Shown here: in pieces, positions 23,032 through 31,599 of the stretch
How positions within the stretch are numbered: the stretch's first letter is position 1
Layout of the letters: each line of letters starts with the position of its first letter
Origin: Hyphomicrobium sp.
Lineage (GTDB): Bacteria > Pseudomonadota > Alphaproteobacteria > Rhizobiales > Hyphomicrobiaceae
Assembly: GCA_016793445.1 (NCBI GenBank)
Contig: JAEUME010000005.1
Span: 124,001 to 188,000, forward strand
Direction of reading: 5' to 3'
DNA length: 64,000 bases
Translations under genes and position numbers: made by a program
Notes under the pieces: generated by a model
What the model was told of the DNA's origin: nothing
The model's database searches: none
The model's input: the letters and a program-made list of their open reading frames with translations, nothing else

Positions 23032-24657
23032 ATGGATGCGTTTGCTTCGCTGCTCGACAGGCTCTATTTCACCCAAGGCAATCTAGCCAAGGCAGCGCTT
23101 GTGAAGGATTATCTGGCACGAACGCCGGATCCCGACCGTGGATACGCCGTCGCGGCGCTGGCGGGCTCGCTCAACTTCGCATTCTTCAAGCGCTCGACGA
23201 TCAAGGAGGTGGTGGACGAACGGGTCGATCCTCACCTGTTCGCCCTGTCTCGGGACTATGTCGGCGAGACATCGGAGACCGTGGCGCATATATGGCCGGA
23301 GAACCCTGCTGCCCCGCGTCTCGACCGCTTGCCCGCTTTGCACGAGGTTATAGATCGCTTCAGCGCCGCAACGCGGGCCGAGGTGAAGGAGTATCTCGTG
23401 CTCCTTCTCGACAGTGCTACCTCGGAACAGCGATGGGCCCTTCTGAAACTCGGTACCGGAGGTTTGCGGGTAGGTATTTCCGCGCGTTTTATGAAGACCA
23501 TCCTGGCGCAGTTTGGTGGCAAGGATGTGTCTGATATTGAAGCGCTATGGCATGGGATTTCGCCGCCTTACGAAGAGCTTTTTGCCTGGCTGGAAGGGAG
23601 AGGGCCTGAGCCGCGCGTGAATGACGGCCTCGCATTTCATCCTTTGATGTTGTCCCATCCCGTAGAAGAATCGGATCTGCCCTCCATTGCGGCCGGAGAT
23701 TTTGCTGCCGAATGGAAATACGATGGCATCCGTGTGCAGCTTGTCACCCGCAATGGATCGGCACGGCTTTATTCGCGAAACGGCGACAATATATCGGCTG
23801 CCTTTCCTGAGCTTGTCGTCCAGCACTCCGGCGTTGCGGCTCTCGACGGCGAGCTGTTGGTGAAGCGGAGCGGTGAGATCGGCCCGTTCAACGATCTCCA
23901 ACAGCGCCTCAATCGCAAACAGCCCTCCAAGAAACTGCTCGAGAGTCATCCCGCCCACCTTGTGGTCTACGACATGTTGCAGGATGGACCGGATGATTTG
24001 CGGGCGCTCAGTTTCATTGAGCGGCGCGCGCATCTGGAAGCCTGGCATCGTGCACGGCACTATGACCAGCGCCTGTCTCTATCGCCGCTGCTGGATTTTA
24101 CTTCGATCGCCTCGTTGACAGACCTGCGCGCGCGTGCCGACCGCAGCAGCGCGAATTATATCGAAGGCGTCATGCTGAAGCGCAAGGACAGCCCCTACGT
24201 CGCCGGCCGCCCCAAAGGCCATTGGTTCAAGTGGAAACGCGATCCGCTTTCGGTCGATGCCGTGTTGATGTACGCGCAGCGCGGATCCGGTAAACGCTCG
24301 TCGTTTTATTCCGACTACACGTTCGGCCTATGGAGCGATGGCCAGTTGCTCCCGATCGGCAAGGCCTATTCGGGCTTCACCGATCAAGAGCTGCGCCGTC
24401 TCGACAGCTGGATTCGCAATAACACGATCAGCCAGTTCGGCCCGGTGCGCGAGGTGGCACGCCATCTCGTTTTCGAGGTTGCATTCGATTCCGTGCATCG
24501 CTCGAGTCGTCACAAGTCGGGCTACGCGTTGCGCTTTCCCCGTATCAGCCGCATTCGCTGGGACAAGCCCGCGGAGGAGGCCGACCAGCTTTCGGTTCTC
24601 CAGCCTCTCGTTCAAGATTCGATAACGGCCGGCGTAGGTTCGGACATCCAGCCGTAA
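23032..24657 (+). CDS. ATP-dependent DNA ligase
   Basis: A 541-residue ATP-dependent DNA ligase. The N-terminal DNA-binding region (about 1-200) includes RWALLKLGTGGLRVGIS. The nucleotidyltransferase core has the catalytic lysine in EWKYDGIRVQ (Lys229), motif III-like VYDMLQDGPDDLR, and EGVMLKRKDSPY, KGHWFKWKRD (motifs IV-V). An OB-fold follows (residues about 410-530). The ATG at 23032 lies 4 bp after the exonuclease stop. It seals nicks with ATP in a dedicated repair pathway, separate from the NAD-dependent replicative ligase. Its position in the stress island suggests use during stress or stationary phase. Confidence 0.95.
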   Translation: MDAFASLLDRLYFTQGNLAKAALVKDYLARTPDPDRGYAVAALAGSLNFAFFKRSTIKEVVDERVDPHLFALSRDYVGETSETVAHIWPENPAAPRLDRLPALHEVIDRFSAATRAEVKEYLVLLLDSATSEQRWALLKLGTGGLRVGISARFMKTILAQFGGKDVSDIEALWHGISPPYEELFAWLEGRGPEPRVNDGLAFHPLMLSHPVEESDLPSIAAGDFAAEWKYDGIRVQLVTRNGSARLYSRNGDNISAAFPELVVQHSGVAALDGELLVKRSGEIGPFNDLQQRLNRKQPSKKLLESHPAHLVVYDMLQDGPDDLRALSFIERRAHLEAWHRARHYDQRLSLSPLLDFTSIASLTDLRARADRSSANYIEGVMLKRKDSPYVAGRPKGHWFKWKRDPLSVDAVLMYAQRGSGKRSSFYSDYTFGLWSDGQLLPIGKAYSGFTDQELRRLDSWIRNNTISQFGPVREVARHLVFEVAFDSVHRSSRHKSGYALRFPRISRIRWDKPAEEADQLSVLQPLVQDSITAGVGSDIQP

Positions 24658-24763
24658 GACGGAAGTCTTGGTCTTGATGGGTGTCAATGAGCGTGCAACG
24701 CTACTGCCTCCAAACTGCCAACAAGCGGTGCGTGTTTGGCAAAACCAATAGAGAGGCAAGCAG

Positions 24764-25120
24764 ATGTCCAGATATGCAAAGAGCATGGTACTTGCGTTGC
24801 TGGCAGCGGTATGCGCTACGCCTGCGGCGTTCGCAGATGCGCCAAAGCCACCGCCGGGAAGTGCGATGGCAGGTAAGGGTATCGCAACTTTGAAATGCGC
24901 CGGGTGCCACAACGTCAACAATGACAGCAAGGGCTCTCCAAATCTCAAGGCGCCACCGTTTGTCGTAATTGCCAAGTCGAAGCTCGCGACCGTGCGGGAA
25001 GTCGACCAATGGCTCCAGGTTGCGCATCACGACATGCCGGATCTCGGGCTGGACGCGGGACAGCGCGGCGACATCGTTGCTTATCTGCAAAGCCTGTCAC
25101 CCCAGGACCCCATGCAGTAG
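24764..25120 (+). CDS. Exported class I cytochrome c-like protein
   Basis: A 118-residue periplasmic protein. The signal peptide (MSRYAKSMVLALLAAVCATP, cut near AFA-DA) is followed by a single haem-binding CAGCH (residues 46-50). The probable distal ligand is the Met in HHDMPDLGL, and the C-terminal helix ends IVAYLQSL. The size and pattern fit a small class I c-type cytochrome. It follows the ligase gene by 106 bp in the same direction and ends at a strong terminator. The electron partner is unknown. Confidence 0.9.
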   Translation: MSRYAKSMVLALLAAVCATPAAFADAPKPPPGSAMAGKGIATLKCAGCHNVNNDSKGSPNLKAPPFVVIAKSKLATVREVDQWLQVAHHDMPDLGLDAGQRGDIVAYLQSLSPQDPMQ

Positions 25121-25144
25121 CCTCAAGCATTCCAATAATATGAA

Positions 25145-25178
25145 AGCCGCGGGACCTGAGCCACGCGGCTTTTTTTTT
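25145..25178 (+). terminator. Intrinsic terminator after the cytochrome c gene
   Basis: Arms AGCCGCG (25145-25151) and CGCGGCT (25164-25170) with a 12-nt loop, followed by a run of nine T. It lies 25 bp after the stop at 25120 and closes the stress-island transcript before convergent infC. Confidence 0.9.
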
Positions 25179-25210
25179 CATGTTTGGCAGGTTGGCGCGG
25201 CGGGCGAAGA

Positions 25211-25753
25211 TTACCTCGGTGCGAGGATCATCACCATCTGGCGGCCTTCGAAGCGCGGTTCGCTCTCGACCTTCGCGAGCGTCTCGGTGTCGGCTTTGAC
25301 GCGCTGAAGCACCTCCATGCCAAGCTGGGAGTGCGCCATCTCGCGGCCGCGAAACCGGAGCGTGATCTTGACCTTGTCGCCTTCCTCGAAGAACCGCCTG
25401 ATGGCGCGCATCTTGACGTCGTAGTCGTGATCGTCGATGCCCGGACGCATCTTGATCTCTTTGATTTCGACGATCTTCTGGTTCTTCCGGGCTTCGGCAG
25501 CCTTTTTCTGTTCTTGATATTTGAACTTGCCGAAATCGAGGATCTTGCAAACGGGCGGCTCGGCATCCGGTGAAACCTCGACGAGATCGAGGCCGGCGGC
25601 TTCAGCGCGGGCGATGGCATCGAACTTTGCGACGACGCCGACATTCTGGCCGGTCTCGTCGATCAATCGGACTTCGCGGGCGCGGATCTGGTCGTTTATG
25701 CGCGGCCCGGATTGTTCCCGGCTCTGAGGCTCGGGGCGCATTGGCTTGCGGAT
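25211..25753 (-). CDS. infC: Translation initiation factor IF-3, probable AUC start
   Basis: IF-3 binds the 30S subunit, prevents premature 50S joining and proofreads the start codon. The N-domain has [17 protein letters not shown], and the C-domain has [20 protein letters not shown] and [19 protein letters not shown]. An ATG at 25741 gives 176 residues, but its spacing to the AAGGAG at 25766-25761 is 19 nt. The in-frame ATC at 25753 lies 7 nt from that site and adds IRKP, aligning with the xRRPxR start usual in alphaproteobacterial IF-3. A non-AUG start is the well-known autoregulatory feature of infC. It is monocistronic here, separated from rpmI. Confidence 0.95.
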   Translation of the reverse strand: MRKPMRPEPQSREQSGPRINDQIRAREVRLIDETGQNVGVVAKFDAIARAEAAGLDLVEVSPDAEPPVCKILDFGKFKYQEQKKAAEARKNQKIVEIKEIKMRPGIDDHDYDVKMRAIRRFFEEGDKVKITLRFRGREMAHSQLGMEVLQRVKADTETLAKVESEPRFEGRQMVMILAPR

Positions 25754-25998
25754 GGTCTGTCTCCTTGTGTTGTTTCAAATAGCGTAGGGGTGCCCAGTTT
25801 GAACCTCGCCATTCTCCCAGAAATGCCAGGAGGTTGGGCGGGTCGCGGTCACCGGGCCAGAAGATCGGGAACCTTTGGGAACAAGTCAAGCGGGCTTGAG
25901 CGGCAACGTCCGGGTCTGAACCGGAAATCCGGGTCAAAACGCGCAGTTAAGCAAATATAGTCTAACTTTTTTGGCCGGGACAGGCGGTCTCGCACGGC

Positions 25999-26781
25999 TC
26001 AAGGCGCTTGGTGTTTTAGGAACTTCGTCAGCCGCTTAGTACGGCCCGTGGCAATTGTGTGGGCCGTTTTCACGCCGTACAGCCCTCCGGTGAAGTGCCG
26101 GCGCAACACATAATAGCGAAAGAAGAGCACAGGGTACTCAAACGGGAGGCGCAACATGACGGCCACCGGATTTTTGCGCAATTCCTTGGCTTGCAGATCC
26201 GTGTAGCTATCGAGCTTGCGGGTCACGTGCTCGAGCGAGCGCCAGGAAAAGTGCAAGGCGGAGCCCTGCAATTGGCCAGCCTCCTGACCGGCGAGATCGA
26301 CAGTGTCGTGCACGAGGCTGTCGCGGAAGCGCACCGCGCGGCGGTCGTAAAGCCGGACGTAATTATGGGCGTCGGCCCATAGACGGGGGCGGTCCTGGTG
26401 CGGGTAAACTGTGACCTGGCGGAAGCGATAAGCCTTGAGTGGTGGTGGTCCGGCGCCAAGCAGATCCGCAATTTCATTGGCGAGCTCAGGCGTCACCAGT
26501 TCGTCGGCATCGATGTTCAAGATCCAGTCGTGTGCGGCGAGATCTTCGGCATGACGCTTTTGGGGTCCATAGCCGTCCCAAGCGCGAAAGAAGGTACGGG
26601 CGCCGAGCTGCTGAGCGATCTCGACAGTGGCATCCGTCGAGCCACTGTCGACGACGACGATATCGTCCGCAATTCCCTTTACCGCTTCAATGCAGCGTGC
26701 GATGCGATCGGCTTCGTTCTTGACGATGATGCAGCAGGACAAAGGCACGCGATTTTGACTGGTGCCTGACGTCGTCGTCAT
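25999..26781 (-). CDS. Family 2 glycosyltransferase (WaaE/KdtX-like)
   Basis: A 260-residue GT-A fold glycosyltransferase. The N-terminal SCCIIVKNEADRIARCIEA, the DIVVVDSGSTDAT motif and the metal-binding NIDADE triad (about residues 88-93) are clear. The C-terminal YGPQKRHAEDLAAHDW and YRFRQVTVYPHQ segments match the WaaE/KdtX group that adds sugars to the LPS inner core. No membrane segment is evident, and it probably acts at the cytoplasmic face. Its start overlaps the stop of the upstream gene by 4 bp, so the two are translationally coupled. Confidence 0.92.
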   Translation of the reverse strand: MTTTSGTSQNRVPLSCCIIVKNEADRIARCIEAVKGIADDIVVVDSGSTDATVEIAQQLGARTFFRAWDGYGPQKRHAEDLAAHDWILNIDADELVTPELANEIADLLGAGPPPLKAYRFRQVTVYPHQDRPRLWADAHNYVRLYDRRAVRFRDSLVHDTVDLAGQEAGQLQGSALHFSWRSLEHVTRKLDSYTDLQAKELRKNPVAVMLRLPFEYPVLFFRYYVLRRHFTGGLYGVKTAHTIATGRTKRLTKFLKHQAP

Positions 26782-27476
26782 GAGGGCTCCCGTTCGCGGC
26801 GCTCGGCTTTCGGCGCGACATCGACCGGACGGCTAGCGCCTACGGTGTGCCAAAGTTGTTTCAGGAAGGAACGCGGGTTCTGACCTTTGTGCGAAGCGCT
26901 ATCGTGCGTGATGACGGCGCCGGGCGGAGCGGTATCGATCTCGCGGCCGGAGAAGCCGAGAGGAATGGGAGAGAAGGCCGTGCCGCTCGAGCGCGCGAGC
27001 GCCAGCATCATATTCGGCTCATCGCCGTGCATCCAAGGTCTCTCGACGCAGGCATCGCGCCAGTTCTCGAGCAGTGTTCGCGCACCAACCGTGGGGCGCA
27101 GGAGCACAACGCGGGAACTCAACGAGGTACGCTGGCGATGACGGCCGATTTTTTTCGTCTTGACGTACATGAAGCAGGCGACATCTACAGCAGGGTTGAA
27201 GTTGACAAGCTCATCAAGCGCGCCGTTCACAGTACAGTCGACGTCCATCAATATTACGGTCTTCTTTGGGTATGCATCCAAGGCGGCCAGGCCGATCGAC
27301 GGTTTACGCATCGTTTCATAGTTCCACGTCCCCGAGCGTTCCACGGCAAAGAGATGATGGGGATGGCCTTGGGCACTCAGCGACGCCGCGAAGGGCTCGG
27401 CAAGTTCGCGGTAGTTGGGGGTGAAAAATCCGGTAATCAGCCAGCTCTTGGAGTCGTCGTTTAGTACGATGTCCAT
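26778..27476 (-). CDS. Putative nucleotide-diphospho-sugar glycosyltransferase
   Basis: A 232-residue protein with the GT-A-like metal site MDVDCTVNGALDEL (about residues 78-91) after a beta-alpha start (SWLITGFFTPNYRELAEPF). The DEPNMMLALARSSG segment also fits this fold. It resembles the nucleotide-diphospho-sugar transferase group found in polysaccharide clusters. It is coupled by a 4-bp ATGA overlap to the WaaE-like gene, so both probably modify the same LPS or surface glycan. Donor and acceptor are unknown. Confidence 0.75.
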   Translation of the reverse strand: MDIVLNDDSKSWLITGFFTPNYRELAEPFAASLSAQGHPHHLFAVERSGTWNYETMRKPSIGLAALDAYPKKTVILMDVDCTVNGALDELVNFNPAVDVACFMYVKTKKIGRHRQRTSLSSRVVLLRPTVGARTLLENWRDACVERPWMHGDEPNMMLALARSSGTAFSPIPLGFSGREIDTAPPGAVITHDSASHKGQNPRSFLKQLWHTVGASRPVDVAPKAERREREPS

Positions 27477-27609
27477 TGCATTGAGGCTCCCTAAAGGCGG
27501 TAGATTATTAGAGCGCTTCCCAAAAAGTAGGAACCGGTTTTTCCGATAAGAAGCACGACTAAATAACGACCCGTATGCCGTACCGCGATTCCATCAAGAC
27601 TGAGCGGCT

Positions 27610-28785
27610 TTAGTTGCGATTGCGCCGCCGCGCCAGCACCCGCTCATAAACGTCCAGCGTTTTGCTTGTAAGTTGCTCCAGCGTGAAGCGGGAACGGACA
27701 TGATCACTGCCACGCTTGCCGTACGCGGCGCGCTCTTCCGGGTTCCAAGACAACATGGTTTCGATGGCGTCCGCCAGGGCCTTCGCGTTGGCATAGGGCA
27801 CGCGCAGACCGGAAGCAAAGTCGCGGGGCACATCCGGCTCCGTCAAGGCAACCTCGCGGCCTGGGCCCGTGTCTGAGACGATCAAAGGCACGCCCATCGC
27901 CTGAGATTCAATGGCCACGCGCGGCAAGCCTTCTTGCTCGGAAATGTTGAGCGAGATGTCGCTGACGCGGTAGGCCGCAGGCATGTCGGCGACATGCCCG
28001 GGAAAGCGCAGCCAATCCAACACGCCAAGACGCTTTGCGTCGGCCTCCAGCTTGTCCTTGAACTCCGGCTTTTCTATTTCGCCCGCAAGGACGGCAACGA
28101 TATTGCCTTGCCCGCGCGCCTTAAGAAGCCCCAACGCTTCGACAAGATACTGCTGCGCCTTGCGCGGCGTGATGCGTCCGGCAAGCGTCAGAACGCGGTC
28201 GCCTGGCTTGATGCCTAGCAGGCGGCGCACATCGTCGCGCCTCGTTTGGGTCAACGATGAAACATCGAAGCGCTCGGGATCGAACGCGCGATGGATGACG
28301 GCGATGCGCTCCTCGGGCGTTGCATATCGTGTGCGGATCAGATGCGCCATGTAATCGGACACGGCAATCACCGTGTCGCTGCGCGCCATCACACCATTGT
28401 ACCAGTTCTTGATGCGGTTCTTTTCGGAATATTCCGAGTGATAGGTCGTAACGAAGGCGATGTTGGTCTTGCGCGCCGCGGCAAGCGCGCTCCACGCGGG
28501 GGCACGGCTCCGGGCGTGAATGATGTCGACCTTCTCGCGCCTGATGATGCCGGCAAGGGCGCGTCCGTTGGACAAGATGCCCAGCGGGTTCTTGGTTGCG
28601 AGTGGAAGTGTGATGTGCTCGGCGCCGACCTCCGCAAGCCGATCCACCAGACGTCCGCCTTGCGAGGCAACGAGAGCGCGATGCCCCTTCTTCACGAGCG
28701 CTTCTGCGATTTGCAGACAGCCGAGTTCCGCGCCGCCCGCGCGCATGCGCGGAATGACTTGCAACACGGTCAAGCGCTCGGGCAT
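27610..28785 (-). CDS. Family 4 glycosyltransferase (GT-B fold)
   Basis: A 391-residue retaining glycosyltransferase. The N-terminal LQVIPRMRAGGAELGCLQIA loop binds the acceptor side, HARSRAPAWSA follows, and the C-terminal nucleotide-sugar domain has GRITPRKAQQYLVEAL and the EX7E-type motif SEQEGLPRVAIESQAMG with VSDTGPGREV. The pattern is typical of LPS or capsule enzymes that use UDP- or GDP-sugars at the inner membrane face. It lies 133 bp upstream of the two other transferase genes in the same direction and probably belongs to the same surface-glycan group. Confidence 0.93.
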   Translation of the reverse strand: MPERLTVLQVIPRMRAGGAELGCLQIAEALVKKGHRALVASQGGRLVDRLAEVGAEHITLPLATKNPLGILSNGRALAGIIRREKVDIIHARSRAPAWSALAAARKTNIAFVTTYHSEYSEKNRIKNWYNGVMARSDTVIAVSDYMAHLIRTRYATPEERIAVIHRAFDPERFDVSSLTQTRRDDVRRLLGIKPGDRVLTLAGRITPRKAQQYLVEALGLLKARGQGNIVAVLAGEIEKPEFKDKLEADAKRLGVLDWLRFPGHVADMPAAYRVSDISLNISEQEGLPRVAIESQAMGVPLIVSDTGPGREVALTEPDVPRDFASGLRVPYANAKALADAIETMLSWNPEERAAYGKRGSDHVRSRFTLEQLTSKTLDVYERVLARRRNRN

Positions 28786-28855
28786 TATCGGTTCCTAAAG
28801 TTTTCACCGCCACCACGCCCGAATGGCGTTCGGCCACGGGTTCTATAAGGCTCGC

Positions 28856-29635
28856 ATGGACAATCCGCAAACCTTGATCGTCGGCACCGGCGCGTATGCG
28901 CGCGAAATAGCGTATCTGAGCGACAAGCCAGCCAAGCTCGGGGGAACCAGCCTGTTCTGGCTGTCGGGCTTCATGTCGGACATGGCCTCCACAAAGGCCA
29001 CGGCATTGACAGACTTCGCCGTCAGGCATGGATTGGGCTACACGCGGTTCGACTATTCGGGCCATGGCCGCTCGGGCGGAGATTTCAAGCAAGGGACCAT
29101 CGGCCGTTGGCTGGAGGAAGCGCGCGCGGTTTTCACGCAAGTGACGCAGGGGCCGCAGATCATTATCGGTTCCAGCATGGGAGGTCACATTGCGCTGCTG
29201 CTGCTGAAGACGCTGCGGCGCGAGGATCCGCAGGCGGCATCCCGCGTCAAGGCGCTGGTGTTGATCGCACCCGCCTGGGACATGACGGAGGAACTGATGT
29301 GGAGGAAGTTCTCCCAGGCGATTCGCGATGAAATCCAATCGCAGGGTTATCATCTTCGTCCCTCCGCTTACGACGCACCCTATACGATTACGCGCGATCT
29401 CATCGAAAACGGCCGCAAGCATCTGCTCGCCAGAGAGCCGTTCGATCCGGGTTGTCCCGTTGTCATCATTCAAGGGGTTCAGGACGCCGACGTGCCAGCC
29501 GCGCACACACGCGAGCTGTTGAATTTCCTCAAGGGCAAGGATGTCCGCCTCATTGAGATTGCGGATGGCGAGCATCGCTTATCGCGGCCGCAGGATCTCG
29601 ACCGGCTCTATCGGGAGATCGAAAGCGTGATGTAG
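28856..29635 (+). CDS. Alpha/beta hydrolase
   Basis: A 259-residue alpha/beta hydrolase. The nucleophile elbow is GSSMGGH (Ser near residue 105), the acid is probably Asp in GVQDADVPAAH, and the base is His in DGEHRLSR. An oxyanion-hole region is visible in LFWLSGFMSDMASTKA, and RFDYSGHGRSGG precedes the elbow. The closest resemblance by eye is to the thioesterase/ABHD10-like group that acts on small acyl esters or thioesters. The start at 28856 follows AAGG; it is divergent from the glycosyltransferase gene. Confidence 0.9.
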   Translation: MDNPQTLIVGTGAYAREIAYLSDKPAKLGGTSLFWLSGFMSDMASTKATALTDFAVRHGLGYTRFDYSGHGRSGGDFKQGTIGRWLEEARAVFTQVTQGPQIIIGSSMGGHIALLLLKTLRREDPQAASRVKALVLIAPAWDMTEELMWRKFSQAIRDEIQSQGYHLRPSAYDAPYTITRDLIENGRKHLLAREPFDPGCPVVIIQGVQDADVPAAHTRELLNFLKGKDVRLIEIADGEHRLSRPQDLDRLYREIESVM

Positions 29636-29647
29636 CCGGCAGGCTAT

Positions 29648-30601
29648 TTATTTGTCGGTATCGCGCGCAATGTCGGGTTCCGGCAGCTCATCGGCCAGAG
29701 CGGCCTCTAAGCCATCTGATCCGGCGGTGCCGGCCACATCCTCCGGTACGATCCAGATGCGATAGTCGGGCGCGGTGAGCGGATGATCGCAGACAAGGTC
29801 GCTATCCTCGACGCGGCAGCTCTCATCGATGGTTGCATCCAGGGCCTCGCGGCGCTCATGACGCACAAGGCCGAGATCGACAATCTCCACTCGAGATTTT
29901 GCAGAGATATCGATTCCCCGGAAGGCACATTGGTTTTTTCCGGCGCATGCCCCGGCTCCGGCCGTAATCGTGTTTTTGGTGCTCAAGGCCTGCGGCTTGG
30001 CAATCGGCTTGGCCTGTGTAGCCGGACCCGACGAAACGTAGCACTGCGCGTCCATGCACAGGATGGGATCGAACGTTCTGGGCAGAGAGCCTGGGCGTTC
30101 GGATGTATGGGACAGCACAACGAGAAAGGTGGCGCGTCCTGAGGCCGGCGCGACAGCGGCAGGCTTGGGTGTTTGAGCCTCGGCGGTCCGAACCTGGATG
30201 GCGGGTGCCGCGATCTTGGCTTCGATCTTGATCTGCATGGGGACCGCGGCAGGTGCTGGCGCCGGCGGTGTTTGCGGTTGCGCTTGCGGGTTGAGCAGTG
30301 TTTCGCGCTTGGCGGATTGTGCACGCGCGCTGGCCTCAGCACGTGCCGCGTCTAGCATCTCACGTTCATAGTCGGCGCTGGGAGGCGGCGCGAGGATGCT
30401 TTTCGCGGGCGTTGCCTTGACACGCGCGTCTTTGGGCGGGGCAGGCTTTGCAGCAGGTGGCGGCGCGCGCGTCTCGCTCTGTTTTTCGGCGGCGAATTTT
30501 TGCGCGAGCGCATGGGCGGGATCGACGGATTGTGCCTGAAGCACCCCAGGCGCCGACGTCAGCGCTATGAGCGCCGAAAGAAGCAAGAACGTGTGCCGCA
30601 T
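29648..30601 (-). CDS. Exported Pro/Ala-rich protein with Cys-containing C-terminal domain
   Basis: A 317-residue exported protein of no family I recognise. The signal peptide (MRHTFLLLSALIALTSAPGV, cut near LQA-QS) is followed by a long low-complexity Ala/Pro/Lys/Gln region (about 40-150). A compact C-terminal part (about 160-300) has six cysteines, probably as disulphides (ILCMDAQCY, GACAGKNQCAF, ESCRVEDSDLVC). The linker could let the domain reach through or along the periplasm. It converges with the hydrolase gene, 12 bp apart. Confidence 0.75.
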   Translation of the reverse strand: MRHTFLLLSALIALTSAPGVLQAQSVDPAHALAQKFAAEKQSETRAPPPAAKPAPPKDARVKATPAKSILAPPPSADYEREMLDAARAEASARAQSAKRETLLNPQAQPQTPPAPAPAAVPMQIKIEAKIAAPAIQVRTAEAQTPKPAAVAPASGRATFLVVLSHTSERPGSLPRTFDPILCMDAQCYVSSGPATQAKPIAKPQALSTKNTITAGAGACAGKNQCAFRGIDISAKSRVEIVDLGLVRHERREALDATIDESCRVEDSDLVCDHPLTAPDYRIWIVPEDVAGTAGSDGLEAALADELPEPDIARDTDK

Positions 30602-30726
30602 GTCAGGTCTCTAGTGCCAGCGATCGCAGTCTCATCGTCGATTTGTACGCACCGGCATCAAGGCCCCGCCGGCAGCACCAGTTTTCGGATCATTAGGGCT
30701 GAAAGACGGTCGGCGCGTGAGCGGAT

Positions 30727-31599
30727 CTACTTTTTTGTGAGGCCCGCTATTGCCGCAAGGCCCTCGCGGTAGGTGGGATAAGCAAGATGAGGGAGCAGCT
30801 CGCGTTTGAGACGCGCGTTCGATACGCGCTTGCTTTCGCTGTAGAAACTGCGCGCCATGGGGGACAGATCGGCGGTCGCGAAGTCGATCTCGGGCGGTGG
30901 CGGGCAGCCCAGCAGCTCCGCTGCATACGTGACAACGTCCTGGGGCGGGCCAGGCTCGTCGTCCGTGACATTGTAGACGCGACCCGGCGACTCCTTGTCG
31001 ATAGCCGCGATAACAGCTGTAGCGATGTCGTCCACATGGATGCGATTGAAAACCTGCCCGGGCTTTACGAGCCGCCGCGCAGTGCCAGCTTTCACATCTT
31101 CGATGGCACTGCGGCCGGGGCCATAGATGCCCGGTAGCCTGAAGATATCGACGCGCTTACCGCTTGTCTCTCCCAGGGCTTGCCAAGCGCGCTCGGCGGC
31201 GAGACGAAGCTTGCCGCGGCTCGATGCCGGTTTGGCCTCTTCGTCCTCGCTGACCCAGCCGCCGGCCGCGTCGCCGTACACCCCCACCGTGGAGAAATAG
31301 CCAATCCAGGCGATGCTCCTGGAAGCCGCAACGGCTTCGCCGTGATGGATGAAGGCCGGATCGCCATCTGGACTAGGCGGGATGGACAATAGGATGTGCG
31401 TTGCTTGCGCAAGCAGATGGCCGGCTTCAGGACTGGCATGCGTACCGTCGAACAAGACCACATCAAAGCCTTCGCGTTTCAGCTTGGCGATGCCTTCAGC
31501 CGAGGTCGATGTGCCAGAAACACGCCAGCCGCGTGCGGCAAGGCGCTGCGCGGTTAGCTGTGCGCTGTAGCCAAGCCCGAAACAAAACAAGTGAGTCAT
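30727..31599 (-). CDS. NAD(P)-dependent epimerase-like SDR protein (YeeZ-like)
   Basis: A 290-residue Rossmann-fold protein with an atypical glycine-rich motif FCFGLGYSAQLTAQRLAARG at the N-terminus. IGYFSTVGVYGDAAGGWVSE carries the active-site region, and RLPGIYGPGRSAIE a substrate segment. The usual YxxxK pair is not clear. It resembles YeeZ and other extended SDR-type proteins. The ATG at 31599 overlaps the queG stop (ATGA), so it is translated right after queG. An upstream in-frame start 27 bp earlier would extend into queG and is rejected. Confidence 0.88.
   Translation of the reverse strand: MTHLFCFGLGYSAQLTAQRLAARGWRVSGTSTSAEGIAKLKREGFDVVLFDGTHASPEAGHLLAQATHILLSIPPSPDGDPAFIHHGEAVAASRSIAWIGYFSTVGVYGDAAGGWVSEDEEAKPASSRGKLRLAAERAWQALGETSGKRVDIFRLPGIYGPGRSAIEDVKAGTARRLVKPGQVFNRIHVDDIATAVIAAIDKESPGRVYNVTDDEPGPPQDVVTYAAELLGCPPPPEIDFATADLSPMARSFYSESKRVSNARLKRELLPHLAYPTYREGLAAIAGLTKK

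Noticed and set aside
28121..29575. 484-codon minus-strand frame
   Set aside because: It runs antisense to the alpha/beta hydrolase and out of frame through the glycosyltransferase gene; both of those have catalytic motifs.
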